A stretch of DNA of 64,000 bases from Odiellus spinosus. Its lineage: Eukaryota > Arthropoda > Arachnida > Opiliones > Phalangiidae. This document shows, one piece after another, positions 1 to 10,400 of the stretch. Below the pieces are notes generated by a model that worked only from the letters and a program-made list of their open reading frames with translations, did no database searches and was not told the DNA's origin. The translations under genes and the position numbers were made by a program. Within the stretch, counting starts at the first letter, position 1, and each line of letters starts with the position of its first letter. The stretch spans positions 5,318,190-5,382,189 of the forward strand of contig OY987236.1 of NCBI GenBank assembly GCA_963920705.1, written 5' to 3'.

Positions 1-1312
1 GAGATGACCACAGAATGGAAATGTCCACCCCTTTTCTATTGAAAAGATTTGAAAAACCCCCTTTCAAAAATAGACCTTAAAACGAAGCTTAACGAAAACT
101 TTGGAAACAGAACGTCGGCGCCTACCAGTTTTAGCGAAATGTTTGAAAGAAATACTCATGTTTTCTTTAAAGGGATGATGAAATATAATTAAACAAGTAT
201 TCGTTTCCTCAAGGCCAAAATTAATAAAAATAAAATAGTACTGTTGCTATAAAATGAATTTAATAAATATATAATTCTATATGTACATTTGTCTGTCTGA
301 CTGTCTGTCGGTAAAGAACGCTAAAATGTACAAACAAAGTTAGATACACTATTTTTAATTTCCTTTCAAACTCTCCTCAAGTTTTAATTTCAAACACGCG
401 GCGAGTTATTATTTCCTAAGATTTTGAAAAAAGACTAGGACTTCCTAGAAATCATTGGAAGGATTTTTATTTTATTTCCGGCATTTTGTGTTTTTGGATA
501 TTTTTCTAGAATTTGCGAATTTTTTTTAAAAATGCGAAATTTACGGTGGAAATTTTAAGAGTATTTTTCATTTTATTCGGATGATATGTGGTGCGCTTTA
601 GTGATATTGTAAAAAAAAGTTTTATTGGTCGAAGGCAATTTTTAATAACTTTTTCCCACTTTTAAAATTATAATAAATTTTATAAATAATAATGAATTAC
701 ACTATAATTTTACCGTAAATTAAAAAAAATAGAATTAAATAAAAATAATTTTCAATTTCATTCTACCTTTAAACGAAATTATAACACAAAATAGGATCTG
801 AGAAATAGCTAGGGTGTCATCAATTTCCAAAATACTTTTGTGTAAAGAAGATGAAATCTGTAAAGTGTCCTATCTGATACACCCAAAATGTTTTGGTGGG
901 CCATTAGGCGACAAAATTGGCCCTTAAAAGGGGTTCGCGTCCCTATTTTTGATTGATCATGGTCATTTATACAATATAATTCTACGCTGGGTCACAATCT
1001 GCGTTTTCAATACGTTGTGAACTACTAGAGGTGTTTAGTTTCATTAAATTCAGTGAGAATACTAATCTTTAAACCTTAACACACGTGAGCGTGTATTCCC
1101 TAAATCCCTGTAGGATTATTGCGAAAGGCGCAGGTGTACCTTCAGAATACTTGTGTGGGAATCAGTTTGTCACGATGTTAACATAATATTCCATTTAAAA
1201 TTCTTCGAAATAACGTGATCAACGACTTGATCTTACTCTAGAGAATTAAATTCAAAAACGATTCACAATGATGTAAAAACTAGCTCCGTAAAGCCAACTT
1301 TCAATTGGTTAA
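1..1312. other. AT-rich intergenic DNA, no gene seen
   Basis: No convincing open frame, exon or RNA gene. A copy of the dispersed TTAA-AGGG-ATGATGAA end motif lies near 166-183 without an identifiable partner. A short TGTCTGTCTGACTGTCTGTC run is at about 290-310. Confidence 0.5.
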
Positions 1313-1434
1313 AGGCGCGTTTTCACGCGAAAGATATTTTTTCAATGAGGGACAGACAAAATAAATGTGAAATAGTAGGTGTGATAAAGAAACTCCCTTA
1401 TTTTTCTTGCAAATTGCCCTCATGAAAACGCGCT
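1313..1434. mobile_element. Short MITE with TTAA target duplication
   Basis: The ends AGGCGCGTTTTCA and TGAAAACGCGCT are inverted copies, differing by one missing base, and both are flanked by TTAA (1309-1312 and 1435-1438). GAGGG/CCCTC words continue the symmetry inward. TTAA duplication is typical of piggyBac and Kolobok; the AGG terminus fits Kolobok better, but this is inference. The right TTAA also begins a second end motif (AGGGGGAATGAAG), so two insertions may share this site. Confidence 0.6.
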
Positions 1435-1438
1435 TTAA

Positions 1439-2472
1439 AGGGGGAATGAAGCGATACGTCATTCAACCCACCAACAAGTTAGCAAATTTCAATTTTACAC
1501 CTGGGTGGGTTTTCAAATCACGTGATTTATTTTGTTACACATTTTCCCACCCTTTTCAGTCAAATTTGTAAAATTCTAGGTAAAATTTCAGTAAGAGTTG
1601 ATTCGAAAAATCCCTTCAGAGAAAATATCTCCAAGGTGTCTCCCCATCAATTGGGCAAGACGAATTGTGTGCCTATTTTAACTCCTCCCTAGAGATCAAG
1701 GTTATAGCGACCTCTATCGAGTCTTTACATAAATTAAATTTCACAGAAAGGAGTATTGCATTATTTTTAATTTAATATTATTTTGGAAAAGATTAAAAAT
1801 TTGTCAATTTCTTGTAATTAAATTCGCGAGCTTGGCATGAGGTCAATTAGACAAGGCCCGAATCGAGTCACTTTAAAGTTATTTCCGAATAAACTTCTCA
1901 AATTTCATTTGGAACTTAAAAAAATCCGTTATAGCCTCTCTTTAACTAGTTTATTCAATACAATACTTCGCAAACTCACCCGCCATGAAGTTAAAAATAT
2001 TTTGTAGACAAAGTTCAAAGGGTATGGGACAATCGGGCGCCATATAATTTTAAAGTCTCCAAGAGATGACCTTGAAACTAAAAATAACCCAGTATGAGGC
2101 CTCCCAATTTCAAAAACTTGGTCAGTAGGTTTTCCACAATGTGTCTGTAGGTTAATCTTAAAATTTCAAGGCGAGTATTCAGCGCGGTGAAAGATGGACC
2201 TTACTTTAAAAACCATTGATTGCGTGGAAACCTAGGAATGGGTTCGGAGAAATTTCTTTGAACCTTACTTTATATAATTTAACACTTTGACGCGGTTTAG
2301 ACAGCCGCTTTACGAGGATGGCGACTCTCTGGCGGAGAGAGTAGACCACCATCACCTATCCCGCTGACAGTTAAAGAAAACATGCCCAACTTGGACATAG
2401 TCTAACTGGCGCCAAAATGATTCTCACCTTATATATTTATTTTAAATATCTATTTCTCTATTGTAACCTTTT
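1439..2472. other. AT-rich intergenic DNA
   Basis: No gene or repeat recognised apart from the AGGGGGAATGAAG end motif at its left edge. Confidence 0.4.
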
Positions 2473-2610
2473 CAGACAAGGCTTAACTAGCCGGTTTAAT
2501 CAGATTTAACCGAGGTTTAATCATAATTAACCGAGGTTTTGAACTATATAAGAAGGCTATGTATACCTCGGTTAAATCTGATTAAACCAAGGCTAATTAC
2601 GCCTCGTCTG
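2473..2610. repeat. 138-bp imperfect palindrome
   Basis: The arms CAGACAAGGCTTAACTAG...GGTTTAATC and their inverted partner ending CCTCGTCTG pair over about 45 bases. A near-perfect inner block (GGTTTAATCAGATTTAACC then GAGGT) lies at 2492-2516. A further AACCGAGGTTT lies in the loop. No target duplication is visible, so it may be an old MITE or a stem-forming insert. Confidence 0.6.
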
Positions 2611-4173
2611 TAGATGGTATAAGCCTGTTAAAATATGCGTAAAAACAGTAAAATTATCAAGGTTTCGCGGTAATTTACAGTTGATTATCAAAGTTGCGAA
2701 CTGAACTCGTTAAGAAGGAAACTTAGAAAGTAAAATTTATCGATAACTCAGAATTGCAAACGTCAATGAGAGACCAACAAAAAATTGCGCGTGTACCAAG
2801 TTAACTATTATATTTAAGCTAATTATTAAAACATCTAGTTTGATCAACGTGCTAGTTCAAAAAACCAACTCTCAATGCATCCGAAGAGTTAATTATTTCG
2901 GTAAAATATGTACACAGATTACTTGACTATCATCTTTCGTAGTTACATAATCACTTTAGTACAGTCTTGTACACAGATTACACGGAGTGTTAAGTTACTC
3001 GTACGGCAAAAACCATTCTGGATTTTATATCAATCTGAAATTTCAATAAACACTGCTAAAAAAATTATTTATCTAATCTACTTTTTCAATAAGATTTATT
3101 TGGGCATTTTTCAGGTATTTCCTAGTAGCATTTTCCCATTTTGTTTTGACACCACTTTACTCATAAGTTAATTCAATTACAACTAGTTCAATAAATAAAC
3201 AACGATTTGGTTCTAGAACTCTCAGAAATATCTTTAATTAGATATGGAATATTTGTGGATCATATTTATTGAAATTTAAAAAAAATCTAATTTTCTTAAT
3301 AATTATTGTAAGTCTGGGATTTTTGTAATAAAGATTTGTTAAGAAAAAACTTGTTAAAATTGAAGTCATAATATTAGGCTTAATTATAAGAACCTTAAAA
3401 TACCGCAATTTAATTCGTGTTCAATTTCCATAAATTTTCTTTTAAATATTTCAAAAAATGCGAATATTTTTAGGCCTATTTCTTCTCCGATATTATTAAA
3501 ATTCATTTTTTATTTTTCTTCCAGTTCTGGAAATTTGGGATGTAAAATATTTTAGTTTTCTATTCTTTATTTTATTTTCTAGCTGTTTAGCCCGATGGTT
3601 TTTCCCTAGATGATCGGAACGTCACTAACGATAGCGAGTCGCTATTGGTCCCTTAGCGGATACGTCTCCTTCCGCGTGATTGGTTATCCCCCCTCCAAAA
3701 GGGCGGGTCGCCCCATTTTTTCCCCACTCCCACTTTGAATTTTATTTCGATTTCTGGCGCGCGCTCTTCGCAGCCACCCGACACAATTCCATCCCTTTTG
3801 TTGCCCCCCCCCCCTTGCCTTTTGTTTCTAACAATCTTCTCTGGAAGATTCTTTCTTCTCCTCTATCGGAATACCTTTGTGCTCCAAAATCTACCGACAC
3901 TCGAAAACATCACCGTCATGCCCAGAAAAAAATTAAATTAATTCTGATGTTGGAAAAATTAAAGGTTTTAATTGATAATCAAGATATTATTATAAATGTT
4001 TTTTTAAATAAAATATATAAATTTATATATATACCTTCCCTTTAAATTATCGTTTGTATATTTCATACTCCCTTTGAAATACGGTTATCATTTTCCCAAA
4101 ATTAGATTAAATGAACCCTATGATCAATTTCAATGGGAATATTAAATTCATATTATTTTAATAAAATATTATC
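2611..4173. other. Intergenic DNA, mostly AT-rich
   Basis: No gene recognised. A moderately GC-rich patch at 3590-3860 contains ATTGG words (CCAAT-box-like) and a C-rich run at 3805-3816. The short open frames there show no family resemblance. Confidence 0.4.
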
Positions 4174-4241
4174 TTGCCCCTGAAAGTTATACTTCAATAT
4201 GATCACCGAAGTACGACCCTTGGAACACTTTTACAGGAGCA
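4174..4241 (+). repeat. Dispersed ~70-bp short repeat, copy 1
   Basis: Begins TTGCCCCTGA and ends GGAACACTTTTACAGGAGC, with CACCGAAG in the middle. The same order recurs at 17789-17856 and 52210-52273 and, inverted, at 37106-37173 and 7891-7958. The termini GCCCCTG and CAGG(GG)C are complementary. Confidence 0.65.
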
Positions 4242-5559
4242 AATTTAAAAATTCCGAAGTTACAAAAAATAAATCTAGAATCTAATGGAAATGTCCTATA
4301 ACAATCTCTCGTGATAACCCTCGAAACATCATTAATACGTATATAAGTTCGTAACTAAAATTAGCAACTTGGGACTAAAAATTAGGATTAAGGTTGAGAA
4401 TAAAAAAGCTCGGCTTTAGTTAGTGGCGCTTTGGGTATTTTTACGACTATGAAGACAGTTATAAAATAAGTTAGGCTTAGCTATCTTTTTTAACCTGTTG
4501 ATTAGTATTAAAAAGAAGCTCGGGAGCGAGCGCGAAGGGGGATTTAGTGGGAGGCGCTCTGGAAAATCCCCTATCAGGGGGGTAGCGGCTCTAGGGACGC
4601 GCTCGCGCGGCCACTGGTCGGCAAAAAGGGCAGAACCCTGGAACATATAGGGTACACTAGAGTATAAGAGGATCGGCGCGCGCTCGCGAGGAAGCTTTAA
4701 AAGCGGAAAGCGCGCCATTTCGGACCCTCCCATGGGGGAAGAAGCCAAGAGGGTGTGGTATCAAAAAGCCTAGAATCTATGGCGCAACTCCCCGAAGTTG
4801 CACCTCGACGCCGTTCGGGGGCGCCAGTTACTCCGTACGAAGGGAACATCGTTTCCACAAACCAAACGGAGAATTCAACGCGAACAAACCCCAACAAAAA
4901 TAGATTCGGTTCTACGAAATCTAACGGAAGGGAGTTAGCGATTCTCGAACGGAACTTGTTGAATACTTGGGGCTGGGCATTTATCCGATCGTAATCGCGA
5001 GGCTTTTTGCTACGTCCCAGAGGTTCGACCCCCTTAGTTTCTGCCCCGAAACGATCCCGTGGCTCCAAAGGGAAACGCCAGATTCGCACCGAGTCTCTCA
5101 TCACCGCGGGGCCCTTCTAAAAGTAAAACTATCTCAACAAAATCCCGAAATCCCAAATCGACGCAAAAATTAGCTGGGACAATAAAAAAGAAAAAAAAAA
5201 AATCAACAAACTTTGCGTTGCATAATTAATTTTTAAAACTTTAGTTAAAGTCGTTTCGATTTTAATATCTTTTTAATTTATGCAATTAATATAAATTTCA
5301 ACCTAAAAGGTCAGCCCTCCAAAAATACCGGGAATTTCGATTAAAAATTATTTTCAGTATTCTTTAGTACTTAATTATATCGCGCGCTAATTAAGACCTT
5401 GCCAACACGATTTATATTAATTTTTGGGTATTTTAAACTTCCATTTCGAAAAATTGACGGTTTAAAAGATTAAAATAGAACGAGACTCACCCAAGGGGTA
5501 ATAAAATTATCTCGGCAAACAGGAATTCGGAATTTGAAGAAAGAATCGAGAGAAAATCA
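4242..5559. other. Upstream DNA with a GC-rich patch
   Basis: The part at 4500-5130 is CpG-rich and unlike its AT-rich surroundings. It has overlapping open frames on both strands, none resembling a known protein. It could be an outer promoter, an enhancer or an unrecognised upstream exon; the sequence alone does not decide. Confidence 0.4.
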
Positions 5560-7241
5560 GTTTCCGGTATCAAGCGCCAGAGGGCGGCTACGTCTCGACG
5601 CGACCGGAAACTAGGAGTATATATCCAGTACATATACGTAATACGTACATCAGAGAAGAAGAGGAGCGGGAGGAAAAGAGAACGCGCGGAGGGAGAAAAG
5701 AGAGAGAGAGAATCGAGTCCGCTCGAGATCGAGAGAGTGACCCAAGCTCTAAAAGCAACGACAAGGATCTGTCTATAAAGCCCAGGCAGGGTCGCCGGTA
5801 GGATCGGGACGCGCGCGTGGAGGGAAGAAGGAGCCCAACAGCGCGCGCCAAAAGGGACATCAAAAAGAGGGGGGAGAGAAAGAGTAGCGAGCGCCAGCCT
5901 AAAAAGAAGCTAGTGGTCCCGAGGAGAAGGGGGTGGGGGAGAGAGAGAGAGAGGGAAGACGGGACGGACGGAAAAGGGGAGGTGGCGCGAGGCGGAGTGC
6001 GTGCAGTTTTAAAGAGAAAACCAAGGGGGTGACGCTCGAGCTAGGAGGAGAGAGAGACGTATCTGGGATAGAGAGAATCCCGAAGCTCGCGCTCTAGGAC
6101 TCTCTTGTTTATAGAGGCGACAGTTCCCCGAGCGAAAGCCAATTGGGACCGACGGCTCGGAACCGACGCTCCGCTCCGACATCTCTCGCCTCCGAGAAAA
6201 GAGAGAGAAACGTTGAAGCGCCGCCGCTTATACCTCTCCTTCCAACCAACCAGTTCCGAGAGAGAGTGAGAGCCGCTAGCGTTGCTGGCCCACCGCGCGA
6301 CCAAATCTCTCGAAAAGTATTATCGGGAGTCAGCGGAGGAACAAACACGTCGCCGGAAAACGCGACCCGAGCTACTACGGAAAACACTCCCGAGATTCGG
6401 GAGTCCGACGCTAAACGCCAATTCCCCAACGGCGCGATTCAACCCCGCGGACTATAACCCCCTCGAACTCGCGGGGGCCCCGGCTACTAGAAGAAAAGAA
6501 AAGGCCCCTTTTCGACATCCACCCCCTCGGGCTTGACCATCATCTAACGAAAATTTGGAAAGGAGGACGGAAACGTCCCCGTAGAGAGAACCGACTCTCG
6601 AATTATCCGACTAGTACCCCGAAGGAATTTTACCAAAAGGCCCAACTCGATCGACCCTCTTCTAAACGTCTACGCAAAAATCCCAACGCGAATAAAAAAG
6701 AAATAAAAAGTTTTTTTCGTCAATTTGACATTCAACAACGACGAGTGGAAAGATAAAGAAACAATTGACTGAAATTTGACCCAAATACTAAATTTCTCGG
6801 GGCAACAGTTTTCGAGGCATCAAATCCCGATGGACCAGAATTGAAACTGTTTTAAAATCGCGCGGAATGATTTTCATCTTCTAGATTGATATTTAAAAAT
6901 TTAAATAATTATGAATTTCAATTCGTCTCGGAGAAGGTGATATTAAAACTTGGTAAACGCGGTTCGGTTTCGGAGCTTTTTAAATTCGGTTAACTAGGTA
7001 TATCTCTATCGAAGATTTAGAAGAGTTAGGGACACAGTCGCGCTTCGGTTTGGTTTTGAAAGAGCCAAATTTTCGGAAGATTAGAGAGACAAGGGGGCTA
7101 AATTTGACCCGAGAAGCTCGTTCGACCGCTGCCGTGGAAGTCGGCTGGAGAAATTCACCGCTCCCGGCGGGATCGGCGACCGCATTCGGTATCGCGGCGG
7201 CGGCTAGCTGTTTTTTTCAACGCTCGACTCGGGCTCCGACC
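5560..7241 (+). promoter_or_regulatory. CpG- and GA-rich promoter / 5' UTR region of COE
   Basis: Base composition changes sharply here: the AT-rich background gives way to CpG-rich sequence with long GAGA tracts (about 5640-6060), many cgcg words, and short open frames on both strands that come from the composition. A TATAAA word lies at 5774-5779 and a TATATAT at about 5614, but neither can be assigned as the start site. The COE ATG is at 7242 with only uncoding sequence before it, so a long 5' UTR within this zone is likely. No splice site for an upstream non-coding exon could be fixed. Confidence 0.6.
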
Positions 7242-7429
7242 ATGTTCGGATTGCACGCCGCTCATCATCATCACCATCACGGCCAAGAGGGCGTCGGCTC
7301 TCTGGGGGGTCCCCTTCAACCCAGGGGACCCATGGCCACCCTTAAAGAAGAGCCCCTGGGCGCCGCTCAGCTCGGTGCCGTCCGAAGCGGTTGGATGCAA
7401 CCGGCCATGCTTGACCAGACCGCCGCCAG
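7242..7429 (+). CDS. COE: COE exon 1 (coding part): N-terminus
   Basis: Sixty-two codons plus two bases (phase 2), then donor gtaagc at 7430. The ATG at 7242 is chosen because the protein then begins MFGL, as in EBF/knot proteins, and no upstream in-frame ATG was found in this open stretch. Residues 8-13 are six histidines (CAT/CAC). Residues 27-40 read [14 protein letters not shown], close to fly knot (PRGPMTSLKEEPLG, from memory). L34-K35-E36-E37 fits the sumoylation consensus psi-K-x-E; whether it is modified is inference. Residues 50-59 ([10 protein letters not shown]) match the conserved W-M-Q...D block before the DNA-binding domain. Confidence 0.95.
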
Positions 7430-10400
7430 GTAAGCTATCTCTTAAAATTACCCTTAATTACGCGTGGCAGGCTCTATAAACTTAAGTATCTACATCAAAA
7501 TACTTATACCCCCTAAAAAAAGAGTGTCAAGATATTGACATATCTCTATATATAATTAATAGTAATAGTGCTGTTTCTTTATAAAAAATACTATACGAGA
7601 TAATTAGGTTAATGTAATAAAGAGGCATATCATCAGATACAAAGATTATCCCGTGTCGAGATAAATTTTAAAACGATAACACTTAATTTATCATTGACCT
7701 TTAACAAAATTAGATATTATTAAAGTTAAGTTTGTCCAAAATGGAATTTTATTTCCCGTACCACCTTTAGGTATATTTAAATTATATTTTTATTCAACAA
7801 TTTCGGCTGTAGAAATATTTAATAATACTTCTTCAGTGCTAATATTGAAGTATAATCATCAGGGGCAATAAAATAAGGTATTTCGAATGTTAAGCCTGTA
7901 AAAATGTTCTACACACCATACTTTGGTGTTTACGATTGAAGCTGATCTAACAGGGGCAATATATTAAAAAGTATTATTATAGTTTATAATTAAACTCACA
8001 CCAGATACTGTTATTGTTTATATATAAGCATATTCGATTTTAAACGAGCTTAAAATCGAATATGTTGATTATAATTACGTTAAAATCCCTTAGAATACCT
8101 AACAGATATTCTCTGATGACAATTTAATATTAATTTCCCTGTCTGATCATAGTTAGAATACAATTCACCAATATGACCTTAATTATATTTTATAATTAGG
8201 AACGTGGGAGTAATTATCTCCACGTGAGTGTAAGAGAATTGTATAAACAATTAATGTACAATGTATCATAATTACTATTACTTTACTATAAACGTTTCGG
8301 TGTAAATTAAAATTTTCTGCTAGGTTTTAGCCTATTTTACCAATTTTCTATATATGTACCATCAATCCAGCCAATCTCTTTGCTTCAAGGGATAAATAAG
8401 ACGAGTATCTTGTTACTTTTAATAGCTTAGGAGCGTTAGAATAGAGTATTACTGTCTCACAATAGTTTAAGGGAAATAAAAACTAAAATTTACATTTTGG
8501 ACGCAAAATTTAACGCTTTAGATAGGCTCTGCTGCTGGAGTATGAAGGCAGAATGAGCCCAGTTCATTGGCTAGAATACCTGTGACGTTTTTTCCCCCCA
8601 CAAACGATACTTACTCTAAAAGCGTTAATACAAAACAAAAACTCACCAATCAAAGGTTTCTAGTTAATTAATAATTAACGAAGATACAATTTCAGCCCAC
8701 GATAAAAAATGCTCGAAAACCTGTAGCAGATGAGTTTAAAACTGGCGCAAATTTTAGGGTCTGCGTTAGATTTTCTGTATTTTTTATTATTTAAGGCTAA
8801 GCGTGGGCTCAAAACGTTAACTTAGTTAATTAACGAGAAACTCTAGCTCAATTAAGTCTTAATAAGGTGTTTATGCATATTTTATCGCTCCTAATCGATT
8901 ATAAATAACACGAATGCAAAATCGGATTTGAACTGTTGAGATTAACCTATAATCGCCAACTATAAGAGGGCTTAAATTACATTTAATTCCCAATCAGGAA
9001 ACAGTACCGAGCTTTATACCCGAGTCCCGGTCTAGTCTAAATTTGATCCGATTAGTAAATTAACTTCCAGGATTGAAGATATATAATTTATGCGCAGAAT
9101 CAATAAATACGATCAAAATCTCCAGTCAATTCACTAAGGCATATTGAATTAATTTCATTAATGAGTGAGAATTAATTGTTAGTCGATTAAGAATATTTCT
9201 AACCAAAATTACGTTAATTACAATTGGAATAAAATTTGCTGTAATCAACAGCAGACTTGCTATAGTTAAAGGGAGAATGAAAGGCCAAAACAACCTATTT
9301 TTAATCGATTAAGAATGCTAAAATAATGAGAAAAACAATAATATAACTCACCAAAAATATTTCGTTATTTTATAATCAATTTCCAAAGTTCCGAAACTTG
9401 CAGATGCTAAGTATTGCTGCCTTGCTCGTCGAACTAGGCGAGCACGAGCCGTATTTTTTAATATTCCCGTGTGATCTAGTCGCCAATCAGGAGCGAGTAC
9501 GCGTATTTTTAAAATACGCGTACTCGCTCGTGATTGGCGACAAGAGCAGCCGCGAATATATAAAAAAAAATACAGGTCGTGCTAGCCTAGTTCAACGAGC
9601 TAGGCAAACTAGGCTTAGCATCGGAACTTTGGAAATTGATTATAAAATAACGAAATATTTTTGGTGCGTTATATTATTGTTTTTCTCATTATTTTAGCAT
9701 TCTTAATCGATTAAAAATAGGTTGTTTCGGCCTTTCATTCTCCCTTTAAACACATTTTTTTTTGAAAGCTGCTGATGTAGAAAAATTTTAAAATTAAAAT
9801 AAATTTACTATTTAACTTTCGAAGCAAAAGTTTTCTAGGTCAATTAATTTATTTTATAAATTAATAAACCCTTTTGGTTAACGTTTATTCAAATATTAAA
9901 TTACCTATTTCATTCCCCCTTTAATTTTAATCATTAAGAATTAATTTTTAATTATTAAACAGCTATTATCGGTGTAATTTTGAATCATTAAATCAATTAC
10001 GTTGCCAATAATGTTCTAAAGATATAAGTCAGGGAATTAATCTTTGAGACATCACCTCGGGCGCTCTGATAGCCAATTTGTTTGTACTTTGTTATAACAG
10101 GGGGCAAGCGCCCGCTAAAAAAGGGACAAAAGAAACCGATTTGCTCGCTAGGAAAACCCCACGGTTTTCCTTCTTTTCAGAAGCAGACAAAATTTCTCAT
10201 TGAAAATTCTTTTCATGTGAAAACGAAGATACTTTTTTTTTCCTTTTGAAGATTTCCGCGAACTACTATAAACCAAGGCATTCTGCGCTGCCTTAAAGCC
10301 ATAATAAAGACGAGTTGTATTTATTAAAATTAGGGAGTGTTTATATATTCATATTAATGTAATTAAAACTCAAAGGTTTCTCGTTAATATGAATATGCTA

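Noticed and set aside
5017-5030. GGTTCGACCCC as a tRNA B box
   Set aside because: No matching A box or cloverleaf could be drawn; a similar GGTTCGATAAACC near 60425 also fails.
4416-5173. Overlapping open frames in the GC-rich upstream patch as an upstream gene
   Set aside because: Frames overlap on both strands, as expected of stop-poor GC-rich DNA, and no family motif was recognised.
7050-7241. N-terminal extension of COE upstream of 7242
   Set aside because: The frame stays open but has no ATG before 7242, and MFGL at 7242 matches the usual COE start.
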